Source: Isoetes taiwanensis
Lineage: Eukaryota > Streptophyta > Lycopodiopsida > Isoetales > Isoetaceae
Length of the DNA: 64,000 nt
Direction: 5' to 3'
NCBI GenBank assembly: GCA_021234155.1
Contig: JAJEKV010000066.1
Coordinates: 7,678,364-7,742,363, forward strand
Shown here: piece after piece, positions 46,371 through 59,865 of the stretch
Position numbering within the stretch: position 1 is the stretch's first letter
Layout of the letters: each line of letters opens with the position of its first letter
Translations under genes and position numbers: made by a program
The notes under the pieces: model-generated
The model's database searches: none
Told to the model about the DNA's origin: nothing
What the model saw: only the letters and a program-made list of their open reading frames with translations

Positions 46371-46620
46371 ACATATGGGCAAAAGTATGCTGGTGGGTAT
46401 CAAAAGTAGGCGTCCGGACACATGCTGACAGCACTCATATGGCAGCTTGTTTAAGGTGTTACTGCTACTAGCACATGGTAATTAGGTAATCAATAGAAAT
46501 ATGTAACAACTCCAACTAATAACAAGTGGAATACTATGATAGAATAGTACATCCAGGGTGCTGATCTAAGTGCTGGGGCCGCGTTTTTTTGATACCCACT
46601 AGCATACTTTTGCCCATATA
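46371..46620. repeat. inverted repeat with 34-base arms
   Basis: The left arm catatgggcaaaagtatgct with ggtgggtatcaaaa reappears in reverse complement at about 46588-46622. A sliding similarity continues beyond the arm on the inner side. Frames on both strands share related text (ADIWAKVCWWVSKV and MGKSMLVGIKK), suggesting inverted duplication of an unidentified sequence. Confidence 0.65.
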
Positions 46621-46761
46621 TGGAAATATGGGACCTAGGCAGTCAATGTATATGTAGTGTACATAATTCTGTCCGAGGGGATAGTTGTCAGCATATTTGA
46701 CAAGCCTATTCATAGCCTCCAACTGTAAATTCTTCTTACGCTCATTAGAAAAACTTGTAAC

Positions 46762-47010
46762 TGTTGGAAATAATTAGAATGATACAAGAATTGACTTTTG
46801 TCTATGTGCTGGACCTAAAAGTGAGACGTCAAATTTTGTTAATAGGTAATTTGTCTTTTATTGCGTAGTTCTATTTACAATTCCTCTAGTTCTGGAGCTG
46901 GTTCTAGAAGCAAACATGGCGGTGCATAGATGCTATTTTGGCATTGTTCATTGTATAAGAATCAAGGTTTTATCAATACAAGATAAGCTTCTGGTATTTC
47001 GTCCATATCA
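46762..47010 (+). mobile_element. Ty1/copia-like LTR with primer-binding site
   Basis: The 249-bp segment starts TGTTGGAAATAATTAG and ends CATATCA. Four bases on lies cggtattagagcagg (from 47014), close to the initiator-Met tRNA primer site TGGTATCAGAGC used by most plant copia elements. Size and termini fit a copia 5' LTR. No gag-pol follows; the sequence runs into a different LTR fragment near 47195, so this is a remnant. Confidence 0.65.
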
Positions 47011-47194
47011 TTACGGTATTAGAGCAGGGAGATCGATGTGGGTAAGGGGTTGTACTGTGAGAAAGAATGGGTAAAATACAGAAGCTCTCACACGATAATG
47101 CATTCTATTAGTTCATTAAGGTGCGATGCAAGCTTGCAGAAAAGGGTTTATGGCACATTGTGTCAAATTAGAGGGTCTAAACTAGAAGCAGTAT

Positions 47195-47897
47195 CTAAAC
47201 AAGGCTACTAGGTCTCTACTCCCCTTTCCAATACAAGAGGAGCAAACATGATCAACCAGCATCATATATCCACATAACATGGTAACAAATGAGAATAACA
47301 TCTAATCCTAATCACATGCATCTAACTTATAGTTAGGGTTCATTGATTCAGGTTCAAGATCCAAACAGAGGGTTCTAGGGGGGCTCTACTAGAGATACGA
47401 GATACTAACGCATCTGGAAACCTAGCTTCTAGATGATCTACTAAGGAAACTACTCCAAATACCTGCTCCGGAGGAACTCCCACCCGCTCACGGCGTCTTC
47501 ATGGCTCTGCAAGTGGTTCGAAGTAGCTCCCACTTCCTCTGTCAAGTACATGCTCCTGGGGCTGATGAGCTATATTGTGCTGCAGCAAACGATTCTCGAA
47601 ATGGAGTTTCGAGCACGAATAGTGTTCCAAGACTGTAGAAGCCGGAAAATGGCCTAGGGTTAGAGTTTGGCTATTAGTAGGTTAGGGTTGCCATGTCACC
47701 CTACATGGCTCCAATGGGGTGCATCCATGTGGCAGGTGGCCATGGGGGATGGGCCCATGTGAAAATGGATCTATTCTAAGGTTGGCAAAGTTATATAAAA
47801 TAACTTAGCCATGTTCCCATATCCACACACAAAGGTATACAAGGCTACTAAGGTAGGCTTGTATGGTGATATGCATTTATAAAAACCAGGCACATAC
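47195..47897 (-). mobile_element. truncated chromovirus LTR (5' part)
   Basis: The reverse complement matches the first half of the LTR at 12869-14490. Shared text includes ggttgatcatgtttgctcct with cttgtattgg..aggggtagagacct, the taactta.ccaa block and caccatacaag. The end near 47897 approaches the LTR start but lacks a clean TGTGACG. The other end is cut just after gagacctag. No target duplication was seen, as expected for a truncated copy. Confidence 0.7.
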
Positions 47898-47968
47898 TAT
47901 TGATATAAAAGAAAATGCCTCCACAAAGGATTAGCACCCCATTCAATTAGGCAACTAGCTCTAGAGAC

Positions 47969-48316
47969 CTAAACATGAGCAGAAAACAACGCTTGTTCTT
48001 TGCCACCACTTAATCGCTTGATAATGCAAAAAATTAGTTTATGGAGATGGTCAGACATGACCCCATCCGCTTCAAATCCAAAAAAAACTCCGTGAAATGG
48101 CATACTACAGAGCATGCCACTACCTGCTCCACATGACGTATGAGCCTCATGGCTAAGTTGCACTACTGGAGCCCCAAAGTGTTCAAAAGCAGATTGATAA
48201 TCTTGCACTTCATAAAAGACATCCTCGGAGGGGGGAGGGGGCTGAGCATCCAAGGCGTCTTGCTTAGTATGCAACTGCTGCAGATATGATTCCACCTCCT
48301 TTTTGTTGTTATCCAC
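47969..48316 (-). CDS. unrecognised 115-codon ORF
   Basis: The frame reads KKEVESYLQQLHTKQDALDA, QPPPPSEDVFYEVQDYQSAF and GFEADGVMSDHLHKLIFC. The first half is coiled-coil-like, with a proline run. The composition is protein-like, but I know no family and see no splice signals that would extend it. It may be a chance frame or an exon. Confidence 0.2.
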   Translation of the reverse strand: MDNNKKEVESYLQQLHTKQDALDAQPPPPSEDVFYEVQDYQSAFEHFGAPVVQLSHEAHTSCGAGSGMLCSMPFHGVFFGFEADGVMSDHLHKLIFCIIKRLSGGKEQALFSAHV

Positions 48317-49822
<1,506 letters not shown>

Positions 49823-50026
49823 GGGTAGGTAGTATTTTCTTACGTCATGCCACATTGGCAGCATCCATGATGCCACATTGGTAGCATCCATGAGGACAAG
49901 GAAAAGATCTTATATCATAGAAACATACACAACTTTTTACTGTTAAGTTAATATCCCGAGCTTACTCATTTGTGTTGGATTTGAAAAATACAATTTGCTG
50001 CACAATGCGAGTCCTTCTCCTGAACA

Positions 50027-51219
50027 TCAACTTAAATCTAGTTTACAAAAGATGCAATTGTCAAGGAAGGTATGATGGATGACGCTACCATACTCAATCT
50101 TAATAGTATGACTCTCTCTATTCCACAAATGAAGCGCATAACTATCTTCTTCAAGTTTTGTAGAGTTCAAAGGTTTGGTCTGGAATAAATTTCCAATTTG
50201 CGTCCACAGGACTGGATAAAAGGATAGTGGAGGCAAGATAGTGCAATTGGGATGTTCTAGGCGACTGACTACTCTAGTCAACATATAAGGTCCATTATGA
50301 CCCCATATATTACCATTAAAAGTATTGACAAACTCTTCCATGAAATCTCGGAGGAGCGGGTGCCCTTTATCAAACACTAGAACTGCGTTATTGAGCCTAA
50401 TCCACTTTTTAGTGAGCTCATCTATAGTTTGAGCGCCAACAACATTGTGAAGGTCAGCAAAACTTCGAAGAAGGATCACATCCATATCGATATAGATTCC
50501 ACCATATTTGTAAAGAAGGGCGAGGCGAAGGATGTTAGAGAGGTTCTGGGGGAAGAAAATTTTGCCAGGGTCAGTGATGCCAAGGGTGATGTTACGGAGC
50601 CAGGGGAGGGCGGGGGTGGAGTGAAAGATAGAGGGAAAATGAGGGGCAAGGGCAATGATGGAGAAGCCAAGGTCTAGAAAGGGGGTCAAAATTTTGCTCC
50701 CTTGTAGGGTATCAAAAGACTTGGAAACAATGACAACACAAGCAAAAGGGTGATGCTACTCTCGATGCAAAGGCGCTCTCTCGAACCGAAGGATTTTAGT
50801 TCCGAGATCCATATGAGGAAAAAAATCTGGGAGCATCTTTTTTTTCTCAAAAAAATATCCGCCCTTTTCTTAAATTGTGAAGCACTTGCATCGTCCTGCA
50901 GTATGTCCACAGATTTCCAGTTCTTCTTCATCCATTTCTTCCTGCCATCTGAACTGCCAATATGCTTCAGATCCTTCAGATCTGCAGCCACAGAGGAATT
51001 TTTTGGTGGTTCGGTTGGCTTCTGCTTAACACCCCAGTTTTGGTTCTGCTGATCAGACGGATTATTACCGGAAAAGACTGTTTTCGGCAAAATGGGCAGC
51101 ACCAAAACGGATCCATTGCTAGCAATATACACCAGATATGCGATCAAAAGCATCCACAGTGCAAGGATTGCCCATGCAAAACTTTTGCCACGAATACAAG
51201 GCAAGGTCATTCTCTGCAT
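50027..51219 (-). CDS. alpha-1,4-glycosyltransferase-like protein, one frameshift
   Basis: A plant member of the Gb3-synthase-like glycosyltransferase family, Golgi type II membrane proteins that transfer a sugar from a nucleotide-sugar donor. The N-terminal frame starts at ATG 51219: a short basic cytosolic tail, one membrane anchor at about residues 15-33 (WAILALWMLLIAYLVYIAS), a stem, then CSQIFFLIWISELKSFGSRE and the start of the catalytic domain. The C-terminal frame (50027-50689) carries PQNLSNILRLALLYKYGGIY then IDMDVILLRSF, whose DMD is the metal and donor-binding DXD motif, and later NNAVLVFDKGHPLL and WGHNGPYML. It ends in a short Cys-containing tail, as in relatives. The frames meet at a one-base shift in a caaaaggg run at 50743-50750. 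No intron is needed and the remainder looks intact. This may be a recent pseudogene or an assembly error. The acceptor substrate is unknown. Confidence 0.85.
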
Positions 51220-51440
51220 TTAATCAATGCTTGCTATGCAGATTAAGGGCATGGAAGCAGAAATATGCAGCATTTTCATTGCACGATCCTCGTCTAACCA
51301 TCGTGAGAGAATATTGGGGCCGTTTTCATAACATCAAGGGCTGAGATTGAGATTTAATTTTCGTGCAATGAAATGGGATTGCAATGAAATGGGTCCCCAA
51401 CATTGACGCACGATCTCTTTCTGACGCATCTTTTTCACCG

Positions 51441-51704
51441 TCATTTTTCACTCCAGGTAGAGCTCCAGGTATCACTGGAGGACTGGATAGGCCTTGAACA
51501 GTTTGACTCCACTCTTTTGTAGCGCTCCATATACTGGTCAACAACTGCATAGAAGATAACAAGTGGGTACATTTTGGCTTGAACCATGTTAGCTTTTATG
51601 CAGCCACTGAAATCCTTTTTATGCATCAAGAATATGTAAGCTCCTAACTCAATCACTCCTCCTTTCTTGCATGATTTGGAAAGCTCAATCAGTTGAAAAT
51701 TCAT
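51441..51704 (-). pseudogene. possible MPN-domain protein fragment
   Basis: A minus-strand 87-codon frame begins MNFQLIELSKSCKKGGVIEL and includes VQAKMYPLVIFYAVVDQYME followed by RYKRVES. The last stretch resembles the first strand and helix of MPN/Mov34 domains (VxxHPLVLFxIxDxYxRR..RV), found in eIF3 and proteasome-lid subunits. The conserved His is Tyr here, and the next expected block (IGTLLG) is not seen. It could be a degenerate gene piece or coincidence. It lies on the same strand as the glycosyltransferase, 220 bases upstream of its start. Confidence 0.2.
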
Positions 51705-54700
51705 GCAAAATTAACTACTTAGAACATCTGGTCTGATTCCATTGTTGTTATTATGGGCATGCGGCCAAATGTAGTTTGTAAATTCTCACTTAATTGACAT
51801 GATCTAAAATCAAAACATTATGTTTCATGCTGATCATGAATCTATTGGCGTCATTGCACTTTTCCCTCCGGCATTTGGTTAGTTCTTCTTTTAGTTAATG
51901 TTCGAATTTCTAGCACCATAGCCTGTCCTGTCTGCTTTATCATATGCTTGAATTATCACTTTGTTATCTCCACTGCATCCTACATATATGTAGGGTGGAA
52001 AGTCTTTCGAAGCCTGAAATGTTTTAAAATGCTCATATGTCAATGCTTTTGTACAGAAATTAATTTTGAATTTGCTGAGCTGATTTTGATATTGGATGAT
52101 TTGGTTAACAGGTTGCTCTCTGACATGTTTAGAGTATCAGAGCCCAGCTTATTACCAGTATCAAGATACTGGGCAGGTGCGTATAAAACCATAATTATTA
52201 TCAGTATCAAAACACTGGCCAGGTGCATATATAAAAAGTATAACTAGAATTAATCATGGCCATTGCACCAGTATCCCTAGGATAGTGTGTCTTTTTAATG
52301 TGCACATCCTCTAGCTTATTGTAGCGGTTGGCAGGTTGGATGAAGACTTTGGGCACCTTTTGAGAATGGTAACTGAAGTTAGTGAATCGACACAAAGATG
52401 TTTATAGTGGTGCAGTGCTATGCATGTGAAAGCATGTTGCATTTGCTGTACATACTACAAGATATAACTTGGTGGTGGATCTTTAAAGAAAGAAACAAGC
52501 ATATGATGATCATTTGTTTTAGTTTCCTGAATCAAGTGATTTGTCCTTTAGAGCAGGAATTAACACACTTAGAAATAGCTAGGGAAACCTTTTTTATTGG
52601 ATCTCATTAAACGTTTTCATAGCCGGAAGCTGGTCAAATTTTTTAAAATAGTCAACCTCAATTCTTCTTCTCCTCAGAAGGTAAACATTGTTATTATATT
52701 ATAGATGTTCTTGCTATCTTGTCCAATATACTTCCAAAGCTACCACAGAAAATATGAAAGACACACAAAGTTGTGTGTACTTTCTACTTCTGTGCTGAGA
52801 ACAACATTGTGAAAATCCAGTAGTAGAGGAGCAATCAAACATGGCAACAGCAGATGTAAGGGGCTTGGCTTAATCTGAATATTCCTGCTTGTGCTTACAT
52901 TGAGGATGAGTTGTGAAATGTGGTGAATCATAATGTCAACGAGATGTCCTTCGATGGTTCGTCTCATTATGCAAAGGTCAAAGGGGTCCCTAAGTGAGCA
53001 ATGCTTAGGGACAGGAGGCTAACATTCACAGCTTTTGAACACTGTCAAGGGACAGAAGGAGAGGCCAGAAAATTCCAAGGAAATGGAGAAAATGAGGTTC
53101 CTGTCACACTAGTTACTGATACTTGGGGAAAGAGTTCAGGCGACCAGAGCAAAGAGCAGAATGGAGATGGTAGGGCTGATATACCAGACCAAAGTATGCA
53201 AAGTTCAGGTTTGTTGTTGTATAAGCTTGGGATAGGCAACAGGAATTGGTGCAAACCAGTCTTACCGTTCGGACTTGATTACCAAATAATCAGATAGAGT
53301 ATGGCATAAGAGCCACTGGAACCTGCTACATGAGTTATATTGACCATAAGCTATTGGCAATACCTTATTTTGCAGACAAGATAATATTCTGGCTAACACA
53401 GGCTAGTGAAGCTTGGATTTAATCCTGGAAGCACCGTTGAATTTTACATTTAAGGTGCATTTCTTATTGTCCACATGCGAAATTAACAGATGGGCTTGAC
53501 CATGTAGAATGTTATACTAAAAGGATCTACGAAGTCTGCTAGTCGAAGATGCCAAGTGCGAGGTAAGGCAAATGCTTCTAACTTAAGAGTACAGTCAAGC
53601 TTCGGAAATAGTTACAAACTAAAACCTGATGGTAGGATAAGTGAGACTCTGTGGATAATTATTTGAATGGAAGAGTATGGAATTTGACTAACTCCATATT
53701 GATCATAGGAATTTGTCTAGACAGTAATGGTTGAGAGATAGAGAAATATTTGACCAAGCAATAACGATGACATCATTCAGATAAACACAAGCAAGTGTTG
53801 ATTGCTTTGAGATTAATTGATTGCTTTCAAGTTAACAGATGCTTTTGTGACTGTATAAGACAGGCTTGGCATAGACTCATACTCAATTGAAATGTTTGTG
53901 AAACTAGCCAACACAACTTACGAGGAACAGCTACTCACAACTAGGGACCCTTGTATAATTACCATACTGGTGGTTGAACAGGTCAGAGGATAAAGAACGA
54001 GCAACCTTTGATCAGTACTTAGAATATTTTTAAGCTTCATGGCCCCTCCTCCAAGAATCCATGGTATAACCTCATTGTTGCTGTCTAGTCTATACAACAT
54101 GGTTCTCAAAATTTGGGCTAGCTTTTTTATGACCTAAACCTAACTTCATACATTTGCTGCATAGTGTTCTAAGAGATGGCAAAACAATAATTTATATCTG
54201 CACTTTTGGCTCCGGAGCTACTATTCTTTTTGAACAAAAATACTAACATGGACATGCTGTTCCAGCATCTAGTGTTATTGAAATCACTTGTCTAAAGCAA
54301 TGGTCATTTTTAAACAAAGGAACTTTGTTATGCAAAATCCAGGAATTCAAAGGGGTTCCTAACTGAGCAAGGGAGCAGCATTCCATATATTTGTGCCGGA
54401 CTTATTAAATCAGAACTCTCTTGGCCTGATATTTGACGTAAAAAATATTAATCAACAAACAAAATGCTAAAGCAATTTAAGAACAAACCAATATCTCTCT
54501 CTTTCTTTTTTTTTTTTTTAAGTTATAGCTCTTTAAGCTTTGAAGAGAACTATCTCAAATCAATAAAATTTGACACCCTCGTGGTGTGAACCAAGCATGG
54601 ATAATGTGGCAAATATGGAGTCTCATCAATGGTAGGCTTACTACGATAGCAATATGGGACACCATAAATTATAGGCTAGTGCGACATTAATGGAACATCG

Positions 54701-54797
54701 TGCCACCAAATGGTTCTTGTAACTCTATTCAAGGTACACAAGTGTGCCAATGATGGAACATTATGTCAACAATGCAGTATACAGTTGTAAGAAACAT
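51705..54797. other. intergenic, no supported gene
   Basis: No domain-bearing frame. A duplicated segment of about 35 bases (cagtatcaa.a.actgg..aggtgc.tata) occurs at 52153-52188 and 52201-52237. A T-run lies near 54503-54518. The frame at 53001-53297 is open and polar but unrecognised. Confidence 0.45.
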
Positions 54798-54837
54798 GCT
54801 CAACCCAAATGCCATGTGCTCAACCCAAATGCCATGG
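54798..54837. repeat. 20-bp tandem duplication
   Basis: Two adjacent copies of gctcaacccaaatgccatg plus one base. They are identical except for that last base. Confidence 0.85.
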
Positions 54838-56219
54838 CCAGATCAACTTGTAAATAGTAGTATTCGGATCCCCCAAGGATGCCCACTCCCTAACGCCCTA
54901 GCACCCTCCCTAGTTCTCTCACTAGCGCTCTTCCTTCTCACTAGGGGTTTGTTCACTCTCACTAAGGGTTTGCCCACTTTCTCTTACTAGGGTTTTTCCC
55001 AAACCGCCAAATAGTTGCACGAAAAACATCTTCGAGTCCCCCGTTTTGAATTCCAAGCATCCAAAATGCGTTTCTCGCAACCTTTTTGTCTTGCCCACGT
55101 TTAAAGTTTGCTATCTTGATACCCCTCCCGATTTTATGCCCCATTTAATCGTATAAAAAAATCCATTCTCACATGCATCTCATCCAGTATGATCTAGTGG
55201 AATTGACAAGTAATCATAATTATCTCTGAAATACCTTATAAGCAACCCAACATAATGCCATGAAAGTCGTACATCTAGAAATGTCTCATGACTTATAAAA
55301 TTCTTACTCAAACTGTGTGTCATGTCTCAAAATCCACAACCTCCACAATCTAGAATCACACAATAATGTCAGGAAAAAAAAAAAAAAAAAAAAAAATGTA
55401 GTTAAGACAAAAGCCTGAAGGAGAAGGATACCGTTGAGGCAAATTTAACCCGTGAATATAAGTCCATGTGTGGAGATAAAACAATGTCTATGTACATCGC
55501 TACAATGGGGTCTTCTCATCGGCAAGCCATATTTACCTTCCCTAATGTCCTTCAAACAACTTTGAATCCATCATGATGCTAATCTTTGAGACGACCTCCA
55601 ATTTTGTCTATTCTTTCGTTCGATATCTGCAATTTCCAAGCCATGTTATCCTTTATATGTCTTAAAAGCATGTCAAACATCGTTTAAAGTAATAAGCTCA
55701 TTGCCCAAATATAATCCTCTCGATGCATTATCCAATGGGTTAATTAGTTTCTTCTCATTGTGATAAAATCCTGATCATGTAAATAATAGCACTCCCATAC
55801 CTGCAGTAAAAATCCATCCTTCCCAAGGTATTCCATAACACTTCTATTTCCCCTTCAACAATGTATAATCTTCAATCATGCAAGCTCCACAACATGCATC
55901 ACCATCATAGTAGAGGACCCAATATAGTTCTTAAATGTTTATCCTATAAAACCCATATCCTCTTCCATGGTGCCCTTACATAAACGTGGAGAAGTTTCAA
56001 GTTAGTTCGATAGCAAGAACAAGTTTTGGAAGCCTATATGCAAAGGATTTCCCATAAATACTTTTTTTTTATATATATATTGAAGGACGTCATTCTATTC
56101 ATCATCGCATCATGAGTACATTCTACATATCACATGGAAGGCAGTCCACTACCTAGGTGTGATATGCTAGGAGATGCTTGTGTGATTATGGAGTAGGTTT
56201 AAGGTCTCTACCAAGTACC
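54838..56219. other. intergenic, no supported gene
   Basis: Contains a repeated ctcactagggtttg-type motif around 54930-55000 and an A-run at 55374-55395 that could be an old retroposon tail. I could not identify a body for it. Confidence 0.4.
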
Positions 56220-56415
56220 GGTTAGTCGTACTTGAACCCGTGACCTCGAGGCAATGGATTTTTCAAAGCCAGGTGGTCGTATTTGAACCCTTGACCTCAT
56301 GGCCATGGATTTTAAGGTCCCTATTGCTAGATTGATATTGGCCAAGTTTGAACATGTGACCTCGAGTGTGATGGTTTATGGCCCTACCACTAGACGATGC
56401 CCCGAGTGGCAGGAC
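56220..56415 (-). mobile_element. tRNA-related SINE-like segment, three degenerate copies
   Basis: Read on the minus strand, cgtctagtggtagggcc resembles a pol III A box and gaggtcacatgttcaaac a B box, about 50 bases apart as in a tRNA head. The B-box-like phrase (ttgaacccgtgacctcgag on the plus strand) appears three times, near 56229, 56283 and 56349. This is consistent with a tandem or nested tRNA-derived SINE. It cannot be a functional tRNA: no cloverleaf closes. Confidence 0.4.
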
Positions 56416-57612
56416 CTCTTGCATAATGAGCAACAACATTTTCTTCAAATGCACGCACAATAATATCATAACCTGTTGTACTACCACCAACTTCTATCGC
56501 AAACAAAGCATCACATTTATGTTCCAATGGCTTCCCGCAAAAATCAATTAATGCATCACCTAGCAACCCAATGTACAGCCTGTCTAACAACGGTCTCATC
56601 ATCGACTACAAGAATTGGAACACTACCAAAATTTAGGTTCAAGTTGTTTATGTGCTTGCCATATGTTTTTGTCAAATGCACAAATGTGGTCTCATTTATC
56701 CCAAGTCTATAAACAAAGTTCTTACATGTCGACTCATTGTCATCATCATGCTTGGACCACCAAAATTTATGGATAGAAAATTGTGCATCCTTCTAACATT
56801 CCAAATTTTTGTTGTTTCACTTAGTGGTTTCTTTTTATCATCTTTTATGCCTAGGTCTTATAATATTTTGGGCGATGTCTGTAGAAATTCCGTAATGCTG
56901 GTTTTCCCTCAAACTTCCCTTCAAGTGTGCTTCGGCTATATCAGAACAAATTTTTTTCACATCCTTGCGGTCCATAGATTCTGCCAAGGTGTCATACAAA
57001 GATCTTGCTCTTACTGAAAGAACCACAATCCTTATTTTGCTAAATAATAATTCTCTTTTCATCTTATGTCTCTCTAATCTTGCAGATGTGCAATATCTAA
57101 CATTTCTGTATGTGTTAAATAATCACTGTTATCTGCTTCTGTTGTCCTGAACCCTCTTCGTTTGTCAACAAACCCTCTCTCTGAAGTCTCTCTCTTTGGG
57201 CGTTGATGCACATAAAGGGCACTGCTAGTTATCAGATGCACTACCATCGGTGCAAATTCTCTTGCAATTCACATGCCTAAAGTTTCCATTAATACTAACA
57301 TAGTCTTCAGCATTGTCAAATTCTATAACCAACTTTGGTTCACAGTACCAATTTGTTCCATTTCTAGAGCCAATATAAGCATGCCAAAGATGTACTTCTT
57401 GCATTTGAGATAGCGGAAGCTAGCGAATACAAAAAAAACCAATGTGATGTAGATTATATGATACTCACGAGAAATGACATATGTACTTGGATCTTTTGTT
57501 TCTGAGAATGTAGTTACAAGATGCAAATCATGGTGTCAAACTATGTTCAATAATAAGGGCTTTGAATTTGGCTCTTTTTGGAATGGATGGCACTTACGGA
57601 GAAGCTCAAAGG
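56416..57612. other. intergenic, no supported gene
   Basis: Minus frames at 56390-56602 and 56838-57062 have protein-like composition (SVRARSLYDTLAESMDRKDV) but no recognised family. A pseudogene remnant is possible. Confidence 0.35.
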
Positions 57613-57617
57613 AATGG

Positions 57618-58489
57618 TGTGACATCCCCTGCTCGTATACGATGCTCCCATCGTACAGAACTGGAGTTCATCCCTCCTGTCAATGCCCTTGCTGATATGA
57701 GGCCGTCCACCTAACATCAGATCCTTGCTAATAGACAAGAATCCAATGGGGAAGAATGGACGTGTCATTCATCACGTCTCCCTCGCAACCTATCTAGCTG
57801 CGAAAGCATATCAAACATGAGCACATGACATCAAATAACATACATATCCACCTCGAAGGTTGGCTCACTATAACATAACATCTGTAACAACAACATCAGT
57901 AACATCAACATAAGGGGAATCCTACGCAAGGCCCAGACTCATGGAGATCGACTGACGGCTTGAGGCCTCCAAAAGTCAATGCAGACAGAACTCATGGCGC
58001 ATGGATTTGGCTGGCATAAGAACATGGCCGTTGGGTAGTCCACTCCATTCGCCCCTCCTGTGCATACTTTGTAGATAGGTTGATAAGTCTTGGAGCCTGA
58101 CCGTAGCCTGCCGGGTGCATAGCCAAAGGCATTACTACCTGGTTACATTTCTCCGGAGTTCAGATGAGGCGGGGAGGAGATCACTGCCCTCCAGAAGATG
58201 CATGCCAGTTATAGACGAGCTAAAGAGCCACTGTTCATCCACGACTTCAACCCCATTGAAGGCGATGCATCACCCAAGAGGTGTTGAGCCCATACCTTGC
58301 CCACACTCAGTGGCAAACTATAGGATATATTCACATATTGCATAACATGTGCAATATAATGGGTTCTAATGGTTGTGCCCATGGCACAACCCTTTACAGT
58401 TGCCTTGTACATGTCGTCGTAGTCGACATGTACGAGTGACGTGGTAGTATAATATATGTATTTATGCTGTATTATGCTGGAACATCGCA
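57618..58489 (-). mobile_element. solo LTR of the chromovirus family, TSD AATGG
   Basis: An 872-bp minus-strand copy. On the plus strand it starts TGTGACATCCC and ends ggaacatcgca, degraded forms of the family termini. It is flanked by perfect AATGG duplications at 57613-57617 and 58490-58494. A landmark shared with 12869-14490 is caaagtatgcacaggagggg near 58060. It is about half the length of the other two full copies, so internal deletions have occurred. An exact hairpin gtacatgtcg / cgacatgtac lies at about 58407-58433. Confidence 0.9.
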
Positions 58490-58494
58490 AATGG

Positions 58495-59865
58495 TAACTC
58501 TGTGAAGAGACAAAAGAAGAAAGTTCTTTTTGTCCAAGTTCTTAAGCTTTATTAGTTGAAATGGAATGTCTTTAATGTTATCATATTTTATATATCTTGG
58601 AATATTAATGGCATAAAGTGCTCACTGAAAAAGCAGGCTCGATTTTTTGCATGAAATGTTTGAATTCTTGGATCATCTATTTATAGGAGCATAAATGTAC
58701 TAGGGGCATTGCTAATCATCTTCTCAACTTGATGGGCAAGGATAGGGCTGGTATTGTTACAGTTTTTGGCAAGTTAATTGGCGCTAACTCTCAAAATTTG
58801 CAAATTTTGACTTCCGATTCCTAAATGCGTTGTAGTCAAGGCACTTGGTTAAATGGCCCCTGTTGATCCGCACGTGGGTCTGCATTGTATAATAGGCCTT
58901 GCCTATGCATGTTCAGATGTCTTCATGCTCATATCTGAACTAGTCCCAGAATTTGTATGCCTTCCTGTATGTAATGCCTGTTGCTCAAACATACAAGCAT
59001 TTCGATCTTCAGAAAGAGGGTGAGATGTCAGATGATATATGATGCATTGTAATTATGAAGATAGCAGGAACTTTAGGACTAGAAATAATGAGAGAATGTG
59101 GAAGAAGTTTCATTGTTGTGTTCACTTTCCTAATGAATTTTGATTGCGTAATGTATCTTACTAATTCTAAACTTGTGCTCGAGCGTTAGAATATTGTAGA
59201 TTCATGATCTGGCATGCAACTCTCGAATTCAATAACATATGATACTTAGCGTGTATAAAATTAACTTATCATAGAACCATTACAATATGAGAAGATACCT
59301 TCACATAATTTGTTACCAAACTTGAATACCCTAAGGGTACACATAACTCAAGTATAAGTATAGAAGGTTACATACATTAACTAGTACTCCTGGGATTATG
59401 GGATTAAGTACCTAGCAAAACATAAAGAGATCAAAACATATAAAGGTCAGAACTCAAGTATATGTACCTTGGGTACATGTCTATGTATGTGTTAGTGTTT
59501 AAATACGTGGAGTATAATTGAAGTATTTTAGATCTCAAGGGTAAAAGCATGAAAGGTTGTCTAAAATTGCAACCTTTTTATGCATGTACATATGTACCCA
59601 ATGCTCTAATTTAAGATTTCCATAATCATGAACCGCCAGTAACTGCCATGATTAATGCTATCCACCACTCTGCAAAAGCACCATTTCTGGATTTTAAATT
59701 TCTTTACCAAATTCTTACCTGGTTTGCCTCGCATTTGTTATCCCATCCCTGCATTCTCTGCCTCTATTCAGATCACCAATTCTTGATCCAACCAAGGCCC
59801 CAAAATCCAGTGCTTGCTCCTCACCACAGCCAAACCAAGAAACCAGCATTTCCGATAGTGGAGTT
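58495..59865. other. intergenic, no supported gene
   Basis: AT-rich, with no coding, RNA or repeat structure noticed. Confidence 0.5.

Noticed and set aside
52126-52142. Met-tRNA-like primer site (gagtatcagagccc)
   Set aside because: No LTR end precedes it and no element follows; likely chance.
56340-56415. Functional tRNA gene
   Set aside because: A- and B-box-like phrases are present but no acceptor, D or anticodon stems close into a cloverleaf.
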